The translations under genes were made by a program, and so were the position numbers. Below, piece after piece: positions 24,367-37,569 of a stretch of 64,000 nucleotides of DNA. The notes beneath the pieces were generated by a model. It saw only the letters and a program-made list of their open reading frames with translations. It was not told where the DNA came from and did not search any database. The stretch's first letter is position 1. Each line of letters starts with the position of its first letter. Origin of the DNA: Saururus chinensis (Eukaryota; Streptophyta; Magnoliopsida; Piperales; Saururaceae); the NCBI GenBank assembly GCA_035235625.1, contig CP141141.1, forward strand, positions 40,509,719 through 40,573,718. Reading direction: 5' to 3'.

Positions 24367-27300
24367 TGTGACGACCCAGATTTTTAAAACCATTTTTAAA
24401 TAACATGAACGGTAAGTAGCGATAAATTTTTTTTTCTTTAAACACAAAACAAACCATTCAATTAAATATCCAGGTCATGATAATTGGGGTTCACAAATAC
24501 GAATATTAAATTGTATAATATTATTATGCGTCAGAAAAATTTATAAAGAATAGCTCATCCATCTAAGTACAAGTCCGTCATCCGTCTGAAAATAAATAAC
24601 AAGTTGACTCTCATGCTCAAGGTACATTTACGTACCAGAGTTGCAAACACGTAGAAACTTCATTCTATACGCGTCAATCTTGGTCTCACTTGTTGTCACC
24701 TGGAAAACCTGCAACAAAGCAAACCAAACAACAACCATAACCACAATAGAGCATCTCCGCCTTTAGGAGAAGAGCTTCCAAAGGGCAAAAGGTTTTATTA
24801 ATATTATTCAGATCGGGCCAACATCACCCGATGTTAGTTGCCTACGTACTCATCAGACAACATCTCCAATGTTTCCAACAAGATCGGATCCAGACGTAGT
24901 TCTGCCTAGAAACTACTCTATCCTAATAAGCATAGCACCACACATGCAATGCTTAAGTATATTTAACCTACATTTTAGTAAGTCATTTAATCGTTCCACT
25001 TGTCCAATTAACAAGCAATATCAAACAATGTTATTAATTATCTCACAACTCTTGTTCAATAATTAATATTATAAAATCTATAACTTGGAAATGTCTCGCC
25101 CCTCGAGAAATCCCCAAACAAAGTACTCCAACCTTATATTAGACTGCTTAACAGCAACTTGACCCAAATCCCCAGGGCTCTCAATAGCTTGCTATGAATC
25201 TGGGGAAAAGTATCCCAACTGTGCTCATGGACACAGATTGGTAAGAAGCACCAGCCTTCCATGATGCTCATACAACTCCGCTTTTCGTACGTACTAAATA
25301 GTCCTGGGAAGTCCTGCGGGAGACCCGCGGTAAAGACCCTCTGGTCAATACCTAAACCATCGTGGTGATGAAGAAGCATATCGCAATCTCCAGCATTATC
25401 CATATAAGCCTCAGGTCCTCATGACCATTGACTCAGCCAAACATCTGAAATTAGACTAGATTATTTCCATCCAGTCAAAGTATTCACTCAACCATTTGGG
25501 TCATTTTCACCTTGTGAATCGACCCAATAAATAACTCATCTATTGAGCTATGACTCAAAGAACATCCCATAACCATCCTCGGTTCATTAACCAAGTTAAA
25601 AATTCTATGTCAGGGCCCCATTCAAATCCATGAACCGTTCCCAAACCCTATTGAGGGTATTTTAGTCTTTATCTTGATTAGATGTTCTCCCTCCACACCA
25701 ACAGCAACCCATGTCTCTTGATTAATCTTCATTAATCTTAAGTTACTGATATGAATCAATGCATCAATATCAAAAGCATGCATCAACATAAATAACATCC
25801 AATCATACAAATGCATAAATAACAAACGAAGGCCCCTTGCACTCATGTACAAGACTAGGGCTTAATGTATTCAAACCCAAGAGTGTAAACAAATCTCACT
25901 CAACACGTGAATTACGTATATAATACTCTAGCTGATCAATGTATACAATTGCAGACACGTGTAAATCACTGCCTTACACCCTTATAATTAAGGTTATTCC
26001 CCTTATTTCCCGTGACACTATGACCTGTCAAGGTCTTGTGTCTTTTACTAGTCACAACCCTTCCTTTTAAAGTCATTTAACATCATTCTAGGGCACCCTA
26101 ACGCTTGATTCACTAGGTCATCCGTTTCGACAGAAATAGAATATATTGCCCCTAAGGGCGTTAGGGTAATTTTACCGCTTAGGGTATGATACCCTCCCTT
26201 GGTCATTCTAGTTATTTTACTGCCCCTCTATTGATTTAAGTCATTGACCTCTCACAAAGCTCCACTCTCAGACCGACTCACGCTTCCATTTACACGAATG
26301 TGGGCGGGTCCACTCTAAGGGGTAATTTTGTCATTTAGTTTAAAGCCTTAATGAAATCTAATGGGTCCAAAATTCAATGCAAGGGTACTACTGGGCTTCA
26401 TAGCCTCTGTGTAATTTTCCTGGCATATGACGGGGTCGTGAACCCCTTGAACCGACCAAGGTTTTGACAAATGGTTTACTATAAACCCTAAGGGCAAAAG
26501 GGTCCATTAACTACTCACTGGGATTTTTCAACACTAACAATTTTGGCCTATAATTAGATTACCCATTAAACTCTCACTGAGAATTTTCCTAATTTTTAGA
26601 TCCACTCATAGGCCCCTAAACCAAAGCCTCGAATTCGGGTAAGTTAATAGTAAATGATAATTAACTAACGGGGGTAAAAAGGTCATTTTACAATCTCTGG
26701 GATTTTTCCCCAAGCTAAAACTTGGTCAGAATAATCCCAAACCTCTCCAGGTCCAATAGTAATTTTTTAGGAATTTTTTGACACAATTAAACCCACGAAC
26801 CGGACCCGGTTCACTCCCCTCCTCAATTATCCCTTTTTTAAAAAAACAATCGACCCGGCCCGGGTCTTGAACCACCTGGTTCAGGTCAACCAACCCAAAC
26901 CCGAGCAGACGACCTGCAGCGGGTCATCTTCCCCGCATCCGGTGAGGACTCCCAGTCGGCGGCTCCCGGGTTGCCACGGCGGGGCGACGGCCAGGATCGC
27001 CTCCAGGCGGCGATCCTTTCCAGCCTAGCCCGGCTTCCGCTGATGGCCGGCCAGAGCCTCTGCAACAACAAAACATCCGACACGGCCGCCATAGACTTAG
27101 CCTCAGGTGGTGCTGCTCCTGGTGGCCACGGCGGGGTGGGAGGCTAGCCTCACTGGATCGCCGCCAGGCGGCGATCCTGTTGAGCCAGGCTCCGCTGTCG
27201 CCCGGTGGCCGGCCGGAGCCGAAAAGATCCCTTCCTCTTTCTTTTTTTTAAACAACCGGCGGCCTGCACAGTGGCAGGCGAATCTACCGCCGCTAAAGCC

Positions 27301-28001
27301 GCCGGAGCCAGGGCTTCCACGGCCATGGCCGCCACAGCTAGGCCACCGCGGCCCCAATCCGAGGGTTGATCCGACGACAGGAAATCAATTACAGTTCACT
27401 AAATTACATTAATAGTAATTGCAGAGATCAATATAAATTTTCATAAAATTAATTAACATCTCTACGGTTCTCAATTCGAAATCTTACCTCTCAAGTCGAG
27501 TTGTTTGTCAATCCACCGCCGCCAACACTTCACCGGAGTCTTGCCGGAAAATTCCATCATCGCCTCTTTCTCGTTAGCTCCCCATTCTCCGCTCTATCTC
27601 CGCCAAAAGACCCCCAAAAAAGCCCTAATTAATTCTATTTACAGGCATGGGATTAGGACTCCTAATCCTATGAGAAATTAGGCCCCAAAAACCCAATTTC
27701 GGAATAGTAAATAATCAGGCCCTTATCGCAACTTAAACAGACAATTCACGCGTTTAATTCGCGTAAATGGGTCCTGCACGTTGTAGCCAACTTCAAACGG
27801 TCGTATCTCCCTCATCCGGACTCCAAATCACGCGTTCTTGGTGGCATTTCGAAGCTCTTTCTGTCTATTTTCCATCCATATATTATTCAGCCACCAATTA
27901 TACCTGATTATTAATTTATTCTCACGGGAAAATCAAGGGCTCGTACACCCTAATTTCCCCGTGTACGACTTCAGGAATTTAGAAAATTCCCAAACGTTAC
28001 A
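24367..28001 (-). mobile_element. Solo LTR E (3635 bp), nested in LTR D
   Basis: The ends are TGTGACGACCC and AACGTTACA, with a perfect 5-bp target duplication ACTTC at 24362-24366 and 28002-28006. The probable TATA is on the minus strand near 27640 (CTGTAAATAGAA). The conserved module is at 24811-24910. The GC-rich part 26880-27360 produces several overlapping frames on both strands (26886-27092, 27103-27412) that are compositional rather than coding. Confidence 0.92.
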
Positions 28002-28301
28002 ACTTCCTCCCTAGATAAAATTTGTGGATGAAGCCTATGTTTTTAGAAAGTAGACAGAAAGAGTTTTAAATGTCACCAAGAACGAGCAAATCGGAGTCCG
28101 GATGAGGGAGATACAACTGTTCGAAGTTGAACATATTGTATAGGGCTTGTTTAACCGATTTTAACATGTAATTAGGTCGTTTAAGTCATTTGTGGGCCCA
28201 ATTAATTAGAGCTCCAAAAAAAATTTTAAGGGCCTAATTAGGTGGCCTAATGGAGGGAAAGTGGCCCAATTTCTAGGAGGATTAGAAACCCTAATCCCTA
28301 T

Positions 28302-31300
28302 TGTCACACCCCGGCATTGCCCGACCCGGGCCGAACCCGGTCTAGGGGCTGGTCAAGTGCACGGGGGCGACAAGGGGAATTGAAAATTAGTTTAGCGGAA
28401 GACTTAGCCCTAATCGCGGGCAATCTAATAAAATTATGGAGTATGCACACCACTTTGAGCAAAAGTAAATAAGTAGAAATCAAAAGAGCTACTTTAACTC
28501 TAAGATAAACAAAAGTCTCAAACCCACATGCTAAGTTAAACCATAGCCCTCTCTAGGCTCCAAAATAGGTCTTAAGCAACACAAGGTATAATGTCACATA
28601 AACCAATTTAAGAACCACACACAAAGGTTCTAATCATCAAAGCATAAACAAGGAAACAAGTCACATAGGGGTCTCCACGATCACTCCCAAATCGTCTCCG
28701 ACCTTTCCTAAAAGAGGAGATATTGTCCATCTGCGTGTCACACCATGTAGCCCCAAAGATAAAACACAAGACAGAGGGGTGAGTTTAACAAACTCAGCAA
28801 TGGTTTTTAATATAACTATAATCATCGGAAACACGACGGTATAGTAATATAACAATTCATATCAAAGATTGACAAGATGTATCATTTTCTGATCACACAT
28901 ACACATCACCTAAACCTGTATCATAGTGTATAATTCACATGGTGTCATTCACATCATATAAACCTGCATTAGATGTATCTCTAACATACATTTCAGATCA
29001 TGCATCAACATCATATCAACCTGCATGAGATGTATCTCTAACATACATTTCAGATCATGCATCACATCATATCAACCTGCATGAGATGTATCTCTAACAT
29101 ACATTTCAGATCATTCATCAACATCATATAAAGAATGCCTCTATCAAGGAGTAATCACAATTTAGTATCACACAAACGGGAACACAAACAAGGCTACGAA
29201 GGCGTGTCATGGTCCAAATTCTACACAAGAATATAAGATCGGGGTTATCAATCCCTAAAGTTGTTCGCCCTGGACGATCCTGGCCAAGATGTCTCATTCT
29301 CACACAGAAAATCTAGAACAGGGGTGTTCGTCTTGGGACATCTCCTGCGATGGGGAAGAGCCCGAGTTTCCACACAAGAAACCCTAGAACACATGGTAGC
29401 CGGTGCACAGAGCATACCATACTGGATTCTCAGGGTCCAGAAGACAATCATAATAATCTCAATTCGCAAGACAAGTACACGACTCGTCCCCACATAATTT
29501 CCATTTAACTAGACTCAACCCGGGGAGTACACATGTTCCACAAAGGAACTCAAATCAAAACATGTCCTTTCGGACCAATCAAGTTTTGAATTAAGCCACA
29601 ACCAATTAATCTGGCATGTAATTTCACCTCATTGCATCAAATCAATCAAATTCGATTAATCTCGATAAAGCCTCAATTGGAAATCCATTTTCATAATGCA
29701 TGCAACATGGTACATACGTGGGCAAAGCATACATGAATCCTAATTCATGATAAGTGCTCACATCAGCCCCTCATGCATCATTCATAATCATAATATCAAT
29801 CCTCATCATCATCATTAAACCCCACATGTGTGTGTCTGTACATGGTAGAAGCACTTTACTCAATGTATATCAACATGCTTGTAATTTAACTCACCATCAT
29901 ACTACACATGTGCATTAATATCTAATCATGAATTCGAGCGAAAATCATAGGAGAAGAACCATTAAAAGCATGTCTCAAGTCCAAGCCTATCCACAAACTA
30001 AACATACGTAAGATTCATTCACTTCATACTTGAGTCAAGACATAACACTAACATTCACACATCATTTAACCACATCCTATCATGACATAACAGTCCATTA
30101 GTATATTGTAGCTCTATTAAAATATATTTAACCATAGAGAATCAACCATTCATAACTTCAAGATGACAATTCCAACATCATATATCCAACCACAAGTCAT
30201 TCCACATAACTCTAAATATACACCACAACTTCATAACCTCAATGGTATAACCTTCCAGTAGCTTACTATAGCTCAAAACACTCCACATACATATGAAAAT
30301 GATATATCAAAGTAGAGACACCGAAATAAACATCATGCAAATGAAAGAGAATCTGTTGTGTAGCCGTTCGAACGCCCAGTAGGGCCGTTCGATCAGCTAA
30401 ACGTGAAAATTCTAAAAAAACAGTGTTGTCATTCGAACGCTCAGGAGGGCCGTTCAAACGCCAACACGGCAGAATCGACCTTCTTCTTTATTTCAAATTT
30501 TCAAACCGAAACTCCATTGATAAAACTTAAAATCTCCATCTAACAACCCAAATGCCATTAAAATTCCACCATAACTTCCAGAAAGCTAATCTACACCATA
30601 ACAAGATAAAACCCTAAGAAATTGGGATTAAAGATTACCATTTATTAATATTGTCATTAAAGCACTAAGTCAAGTAAATCCACTTCAAATAAACCACAAA
30701 ATCGAGATTTTTACCATAGGAAGACAGAAATTTCGAAAGTCCATTACCTTATCCCTTGATTAGGCTTGGATTTGACGGTCACCCTTCTTGAAAACCTTAC
30801 AAAGACATAGAGTTTAAATTAAACTCCATTAAAACCGATTTAACATAGAAAACCTTAATGAAAAACTTAGATCTAGAGCTTGTTAAACATAAAAAATAGA
30901 TTTTTAGATCCAGGGTTTGAAGTAAAGATGCAAATTAGTAGTTTTGATGTTTAAAAATGAATCAAAATAAATGGGAAATGATAGATTTAGAAAGGATTAG
31001 GAGAAAATCTAGGTTTTAAGGCTTAATTAAAAGAATCATACCTTAAGCTCCTTCTAATCTAGGCCTAATTGGGGAATTAGGCCTAACCTCCATTTCCCAA
31101 CCTATTCTCAAAAATGGAAATAGCTCAGATCATTCTATTTATAGTAGGGTTTGGGGTGTGCATAAGTAATTAGTGGGGTATGAATAGAGAAATGGGCTAA
31201 AAATGGATATTTTGGCTATTTGAGCACTAATTAAACCTGGGAAAATTATAAAAAATTTTATGAAGGCTTGTGTTGATGTCTGGGTTAATTTTATTTAAAA

Positions 31301-31564
31301 ACCCAAATTTCGACGGTGGGGCCCACAAGGGTCCCACCAAACCCTAATTTTCGGAAAATTAGTGAACAATCAGAAAAATCCCAAAAATTTAGATTTGACT
31401 CAAAATCACTTAAAACTAATAATTGTAAAGTTAATTTTGATTAAAACCATAAGAAACACCATTTATTTGCGAAACCACCGAATTTAATAAGAAATTGAGT
31501 TAACCACGCAATAACCGATAATTAAAAAGAAACGAAAACTGGTTTAGAAATGAGAGTCCTTACA
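28302..31564 (-). mobile_element. Solo LTR F (3263 bp), nested in LTR D
   Basis: The ends are TGTCACACCCCGG and GAGTCCTTACA. Flanks are CCTAT (28297-28301) and CTTAT (31565-31569), a target duplication with one change. The minus-strand TATA (ACTATAAATAGAATG) is near 31140. It belongs to a family different from D/E but related to the outer LTR H around 35.7-42.3 kb, sharing clusters of the palindrome TTCGAA. It encodes no protein. Confidence 0.85.
28951..29120. repeat. 56-57 bp tandem repeat in LTR F
   Basis: Three copies start at 28951, 29008 and 29064. Each reads acatcatat(a/c)aacctgcat followed by agatgtatctctaacatac and atttcagatcat. Confidence 0.9.
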
Positions 31565-32040
31565 CTTATGATTATAAAAGAGATGACTAGGGCTCAATTA
31601 AGGGGGATTTTGGACTGATGGAGGAGAGAAGGTGGTCGGCGAAGCTCTGGCGAGACTCTAACAAGGATCTGGTGGCAGTGGATCGACAACAAACCAGCGA
31701 TTAAGGATTGATCTTTACCGTTATCTTCAAGTATAGATTAATGAAGGTTTTATTAATTAAATCTGTATGTAGCTTAATTTTTGCATGAATAGTAATTGCA
31801 GAAACTACTGTTGTTTCTCTTCTCTGGCCAGATCGGCTACTCATCAACCGTCGGCCAGCCTACAGGTTTCTTTTCCCGGCTAGAAACTCTCGCCGCCGGG
31901 TAAGTATGTCAAGGCGACCCACCGACGGCAAGTTTTGCCGCCGTGCGAGTCAGGGTAAATAAAAAAAAAAGAGAGAGAGAGAAAGAGGGCGGGGCTGCGT
32001 AGGCACGGCCGCGCTCGCCTTGGCTGCGGCTGCCTAGACT

Positions 32041-32130
32041 GCGCCGGCCCCGAATGCGGCGGCCTAGGCTGCTGCAGCCCTGGCTATGGCTGTCTGGGCT
32101 GCGCCGGCCCCGGATGCGGTGGCCTCCCAT
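32041..32130. repeat. 60-bp GC-rich tandem repeat in LTR D
   Basis: The unit starting gcgccggccccg at 32041 recurs at 32101 with few changes. It lies in the GC-rich leader-like part of the LTR and explains the Arg/Ser-rich frame on the minus strand. Confidence 0.7.
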
Positions 32131-34645
32131 GCTTGCCATCAGCGGCGGCGACTTCTACTACCGCCTCACATTTACATAAAAACAAAGAAGGGGGGCGTTT
32201 TGGCCGCCGGCTAGCCACGAGGCGGCGGCGGGACCGATCCTATCGGTTCTCCCGTACGCCAATGGTTCGGAATCATTTGGGCCTCCCTACCTCCATCGCG
32301 AGATGAGCAGCGCCGCCAGAGGCCGCCAATCATGGGGAAGACCCCTAAACCCTGAAACGGGTCGTCAGGCCTTGGACCAGGTAGGGGTGTCCGATTCGGT
32401 TCAAGTAAAATAAAAATAAAAACAAAACCAAACTGAACCCGGTCTAGTTCAGTAGGTTGTAGATGTGAATTAAATTTGAAAACAATTACATATAGCCATG
32501 AGCGTATGCCGAGTGCCCTGACCGAGTTTTCAGATTGATGAAAAATCTCAGAGGCTTTGAAATGACTAATTTGCCCTTATAAGTTGATATGTAGCATAAT
32601 AATTAATAACCAAACTTTGGGGCTCTGGTTCAAGGCCCTATGAATGGATTTAAAAATTGAGAAAAATCTCAGTGATATTTTAATATGTATACTAAATTTG
32701 GACTTAGCCATAAGCTAGGTAAAAATCTTAGTAAGTAGATATTTGATTACTTTACCCCTAGGGTTAAGGTGAGATAGTTAATTGAACCGGGGTCGGTTCA
32801 AGAGGTTTACGACCCCGTTAAACTGCAAGAAAATTGTCTCGGCTTCATAACATCAAGGTGTAACCTTGGGATTAATTTTGTACCCATCAAGGTTTAGGAA
32901 GGCCCTAAACAAAAAGATAGAAATACCCTTATGTGTAAACCGGCCTGCATTCGTGTGAATGGAATTAATGGGCCAATGTGATACTAAAACCTTTTGAGAG
33001 CTTAAAGGCTTACCCGAGAGCAAAGTGGACCATATCCAATGTTGGGTAATTACTTTAATGCCCTTAGGTGCATTATGATCAGTTTTTAAAGAGATTTAAT
33101 AAGCTAACCCAAGGAGGGTTAGGCACATGAGCTCGAACAATTTAATATCATTATTGAATTTGATTATTTATATTATGATCTTCTTGGACATGTGTGGTTC
33201 TGATGGTTTATGTTGTTCTTTGTTTCGATATTTTGTCATTGTTGTTGTGATAAGAGTTTATTATCTACTTAAGATTATTGAAAGATAAATCAATGGGGTT
33301 TGATAGCTTTGGATTGGGTGAGAACACCTAATCAAGATAAAGACTAATATACCTCTGAGGGGTCTGGGACTAGTTCATAGAGTGAACAAAGCCTTTGACC
33401 TGACGATTTGCCTTGGTTGATGAACCGATGGCAGTCTCGAGTTTTAAACCCTAGTCTAGAAGGGACTAATAGGGTTTGGGATAGTCATTTGAAATCCTAG
33501 CTTATAGATGAGCATGATAGGGTTCAGAATAGTTTCCAAAGTTTTTAGCTCTATTGAGGAGCCGCTGATTTGACCGTGTAGTTGCATCTCCCCATTGGAG
33601 GGAGCTCTATGTGAGTCGGGCTCATGACAGATCTATTGAGGATCTTTTAGTGTACAAGCATTTGGATTAGCTGGCATTCCTGCTTTGTTGGCTTTTCCCG
33701 CCACTTATGTTCAAGTGCAATTGTGGGTCACACCCTTTCACTCCGGTCAGGTCCTTCATGGGCTAGGAGGGGTGATGGTACTTCATGGAGGATTCCAGGG
33801 GCCTGGTGGATTCTAGGGTGTTTCATCATGATTTACCTTCGAGGGTGGTCTATGGTGAGTTATCATTTGTCACTTAGGATGACATCTGATGAGTCTGTCT
33901 GTCATTGGGATTAGACGGGGATATTAATTATCGAACAATGGTTCAAGAAATAATTAATAACATTGTTTGATATTGTGTATTTAATTAGAACAAGTGGAAC
34001 GATTAAATGACTTGCATAAAATGTAAGTTGATTTAAAATACTTAAGCATTGCATGTGTGATGTTATGCTTCTTAGTATAGTGTAGTATTAGGCAGAACTA
34101 CGTCTGGATCCGATCTTGTTGGAGATGTTGTCTGATGAGTACGTAGGCAACTAACATCGGGTGATGTTGACCTGATCCAAAAAACATTAAATATTACTTT
34201 TGTTCTTTTGAAACACTCCGCCAAGGGGAGGAGATGCTTGGTTGTTGTTTGGTCTTGTTTGATTGCAGATTCTTTAGAAAAAAGTCTTTGCAAGATCAGG
34301 ACATTGGTGGGTGTTGAAGGACGACATTGCACTAGTGGGACATAGTCTCTTGCTTATGCAATCATGTAAGTAATTATAATTACTGGTGTGAGATCCAACT
34401 ATATTTGGTTGTTTATTTTCAGACAGATAATAGACTTGTACTTAGAGGGTTAACCTGATGTTTATCAAATTTTGACATGTGTAATAATATCATGTGTTTT
34501 GATATTCGTATTTGTAAACCCCAGTTATCATGACCTGGATATTTAATCGGATGATTTGTTTTGTGTTTAAGAAATAAAAAAAAATTATCGTGATTTATCG
34601 TGTGTCTTTCATTTAAAAAGGGTTTTGAAAATCTGGGTCGTGACA

Positions 34646-35334
34646 CTTTATGAGTCAACTCTCCCTTTACATTAGACAACTGCACTGAGAAAAATATTGA
34701 GAATGATTCCAAGTACAAATGGTGGTGACTAAGAACAAAGATATGTCTTCAATGAAACAACCGGTTTGGAAGACCTAACTTCTCATTTTCTTCAAAGTAA
34801 AAAAATAAAAGAATCATTCTCTTCTTCCTTATTCGTTTGTTTTTTGCTGCATGATTTAATTTCTCTTGGTAAAGTATTGTGGTTACTCTAAGTAACAAAA
34901 TTCAAGGATTTCATCATTTCCAGTTTGAGCATCTCAATCATGATATCTCAATAACTAAAAGATGTATAGATAAACAACTGGCCAAGATGGATGTATCCAA
35001 TCAAACCAAAAGGTCATCCAATTTAACCCGTTTCCATCTAATTAACTTATTAGCTTAAAATGGATCATATGAACATCACCATTATATGCCTTATACCGGT
35101 AGAATGTGTCTATTCTCCCCAAAATATGCTTAAAGCCCCCATTGCTTGTACACCCAAAAACAAAATCAACAATGAACTCATGTATACCCCTCCTCACACC
35201 ATATATATTTTTTAAGTTACCTTCTTCTCCAACTTTGGCGGTGACAGTGGCAAGGACTACAGTGGCAACCCTACTCTCTTCTCCCCTCCTCATTTTTTCT
35301 GATTGGATCTGGCCTTTCATGCAGCCAGCTATTG
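34646..35334. other. Intergenic DNA next to LTR D
   Basis: AT-rich to 35090, then a mixed stretch with small frames on both strands (35042-35371, 35106-35393). These may be part of the decayed DTW gene next to it, but they match nothing I can name. Confidence 0.35.
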
Positions 35335-35540
35335 CTAGTTGTGGCCACAACCTGATCTGGCACTGGTGCAACTCTGCACCAATTCGTTGTTAAAGATGCT
35401 CCCACCCTCGATTGACACATCAAACCTCAATGACACATGAACCGCAAACGCGCCAAGAAAGTCCATGCTTACTCTCACCATCTCCCTCGTGTGGTTCCAA
35501 GTCCCATCAAACACAATCAAATTAGGCATTTATTCCTCTC
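35335..35540 (-). pseudogene. Fragment of a DTW-domain protein (tRNA modification family)
   Basis: On the minus strand the frame reads NLIVFDGTWNHTREM, then a hydrophobic stretch FLGAFAVHVSL and EGGSIFNNELV. The D-G-T-W core followed by a basic/Met position is the signature of the DTW domain. DTW proteins are tRNA-uridine aminocarboxypropyltransferases, which put the acp3 group on tRNA uridine. Only about 60 residues remain, with no start, no C-terminal part and no flanking exons, so this is a gene relic or captured piece. It lies between two LTR blocks. The identification rests on the core motif only. Confidence 0.5.
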
Positions 35541-36377
35541 CGACATACCCTAAGGGGAATTGATGAAGTATAGTGGGTGGGTGTAGGGGAAATGGTGAGG
35601 AATGGAAGGGAAGAGGTAGAGGGTGTGGGGGGAAGGGGAGGGAAGACAGGTTGAGAGCAAGTCAAGGAGGGTGGAGGACTCATGGCGACGTCTAGCAATG
35701 GTCTAGTTGCAATGGAGGCATAAGGAGAGGATAGGGGTGGCGGAAAGCCATTGGCAGAGCTCGTTGGGGTGGTGAAGGATGAGGAGTTGGGTGACTATGT
35801 GAGGGGCTCCGGTAAGATCTCTAATTTATTTTTCTTTTTAATTATGTGAATTTGTTTGTTTATAGGTTTAATTTAATTTTTGGGGAATGGGTTAGTTTAA
35901 TTATAAATTTCTTAAGGTTTAATTTTATTTTAAAAGTATTAGTATCAAGCTTGATTTACCCAATTTTCTACCATGAGACCCACGTCCGTGTGGGATAACG
36001 TGCTACCCATTTTGGTTGTCAACCTTCTTTTGATTTATCTAACTGGGATTAGGTGTGATTAAATTCGTTTTTGAGTTAAGAGTGTACTTAAATTGTAACT
36101 TAGGGCCTTTCTACCTATTTTCTAGCCCAACAATTCAATTCTTAGTCTATAAGTAAGACTATAAAAAGAAAAACCCTAGCCATTTGTCAAATGGGGAAGG
36201 GCCGAAAATAAAATAAAGACTAAACTCTACCCCCATTTCCCAAAGGAGAAACCCTTTGTAAGGTAAGACTTTCCCCCTTAATCACCACTTAATCTTTCAA
36301 TTTTTTTCTTAATCATTTCAATCATCACTTCTCCTATTTAGATTCTTAGTTTTCTTCCATTAAAATCATATTTTTAA
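35541..36377 (+). mobile_element. Left part of an outer LTR (H), start not located
   Basis: A plus-strand TATA (GACTATAAAAAG) at about 36149-36160 is followed by a leader-like stretch. The DNA continues on the far side of LTR G at 40098. Similarity to LTR F in the opposite orientation supports an LTR, but I could not find its TG end or target duplication. No gene is seen; 35590-35800 is G-rich low-complexity. Confidence 0.5.
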
Positions 36378-37569
36378 TGTGACAACCCAAATTTTTTGTA
36401 CGTTTATAATAATGTAATTTTAATATATTGATAGAGTACTATTTTAGATTTGTTACATAAAGAGTTATTGTAAAACTCTAAAAACCGAATATAAAGGTTT
36501 TTGAATCATTTGAATTGGAGGTAGTGGCCGTATGTAGAGATCGTGAGAGCGTGCATCATAAGCGGGCTTACGGTAAAACCTACCCATGAGCGATCTTGTT
36601 TCGAATGGCTCGTCGATACGAGTTCATTGGTACCAAGAATGTATAATTCCGAAATATAGGTAAAAAGTTACAGCTATTTAAAGTTTTGAAAAAAGGAAAG
36701 AAAAAAATGATATTTTATTAACCAAAATTTAACCGCACGACATCGCGCGGTTCGCCCGTGTGGTGCACCATGCGGTGCACAGAATTGCGTGGCCCGCAAT
36801 GCGGGCCACGCACCGGCCACGGGACTGCGCAACACGCGGAACCTGCATGCCGATTTCTGCGTTACCGTGCGGTAACCGCGCGACATGCGCGGTTCCACGT
36901 GGTGGAACCACGCAGTGCACGGTGCCACCGCACGACGCGTGGTGGACACGCATCGCGCGTCGAGCGTTCCACCTCTCCTATAAATACTCTTCAGAATTCA
37001 CTTTTACTATTCACTTTCACCACAGTTAAAACTTCCAACCCGTCATTCTGAGCCGTTTTAAATCCAAATCGACCCGTTCAAAAGGCGTTTCTAATTAAAT
37101 CGAAGGTGTCGGACGCTGTGACGGGGCTGGATTTTCTATACAAGCTCTTTACAGCCACGAACTTTACACCCTAATTGTGGCGCCCCGGGACGGTAACGGA
37201 CCCGGGCTGGGGGTTCCGAAAGTCGACGAAAACCAAACCCAGAACCCGAGAGCGTCCGTCTCTGAGTGCGAGAGTCTTCTCCTTCCTCTACGCGCTACGG
37301 AACTTTAGCGCCCCGTTGCGCGTAGGCAAAAACTGGCCTAATTATATAACTAATTTGGACCGGGCCAACGTCGCATTGTCGTTGGTTGCCTACGTACATA
37401 TCGGATAACATCCACGATGTTACTCCGATACGATCGGATCCGGACGTAGTTCTGCCTATTGGCTACTACATACAACTTGCACACCAAAAACACATACGTA
37501 TAAAGTACGTATCTCCGAATATTTAATCGGAGGTATACGAAAACCCGATAAAACACCGACAACACACAT

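Larger units (their letters stand above)
24277..34645 (+). mobile_element. Solo LTR D, split by LTRs E and F
   Basis: It starts TGTAATATCCC at 24277 and ends GGGTCGTGACA at 34645. Flanks are TTTTA (24272-24276) and CTTTA (34646-34650), a target duplication with one change. Its own sequence is 24277-24366, then 28002-28301 and 31565-34645, about 3.5 kb. A plus-strand TATA (GATTATAAAAGAG) lies at 31570-31582. It belongs to the same family as LTR E but in the opposite orientation, so the two form a large inverted repeat. A GC-rich section (31800-32390) includes a 60-bp tandem repeat. Apparent frames at 31909-32139, 33723-33914 and 34072-34332 are not genes. Confidence 0.85.

Noticed and set aside
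26886-27412. Overlapping Arg/Gly/Pro-rich frames on both strands
   Set aside because: GC-rich section of solo LTR E; frames open on both strands at once, and the related LTR D does not keep them.
36674-37051. Frames of 74-97 aa on both strands
   Set aside because: CG/TG-biased part of LTR G just upstream of its TATA box; no homology seen.
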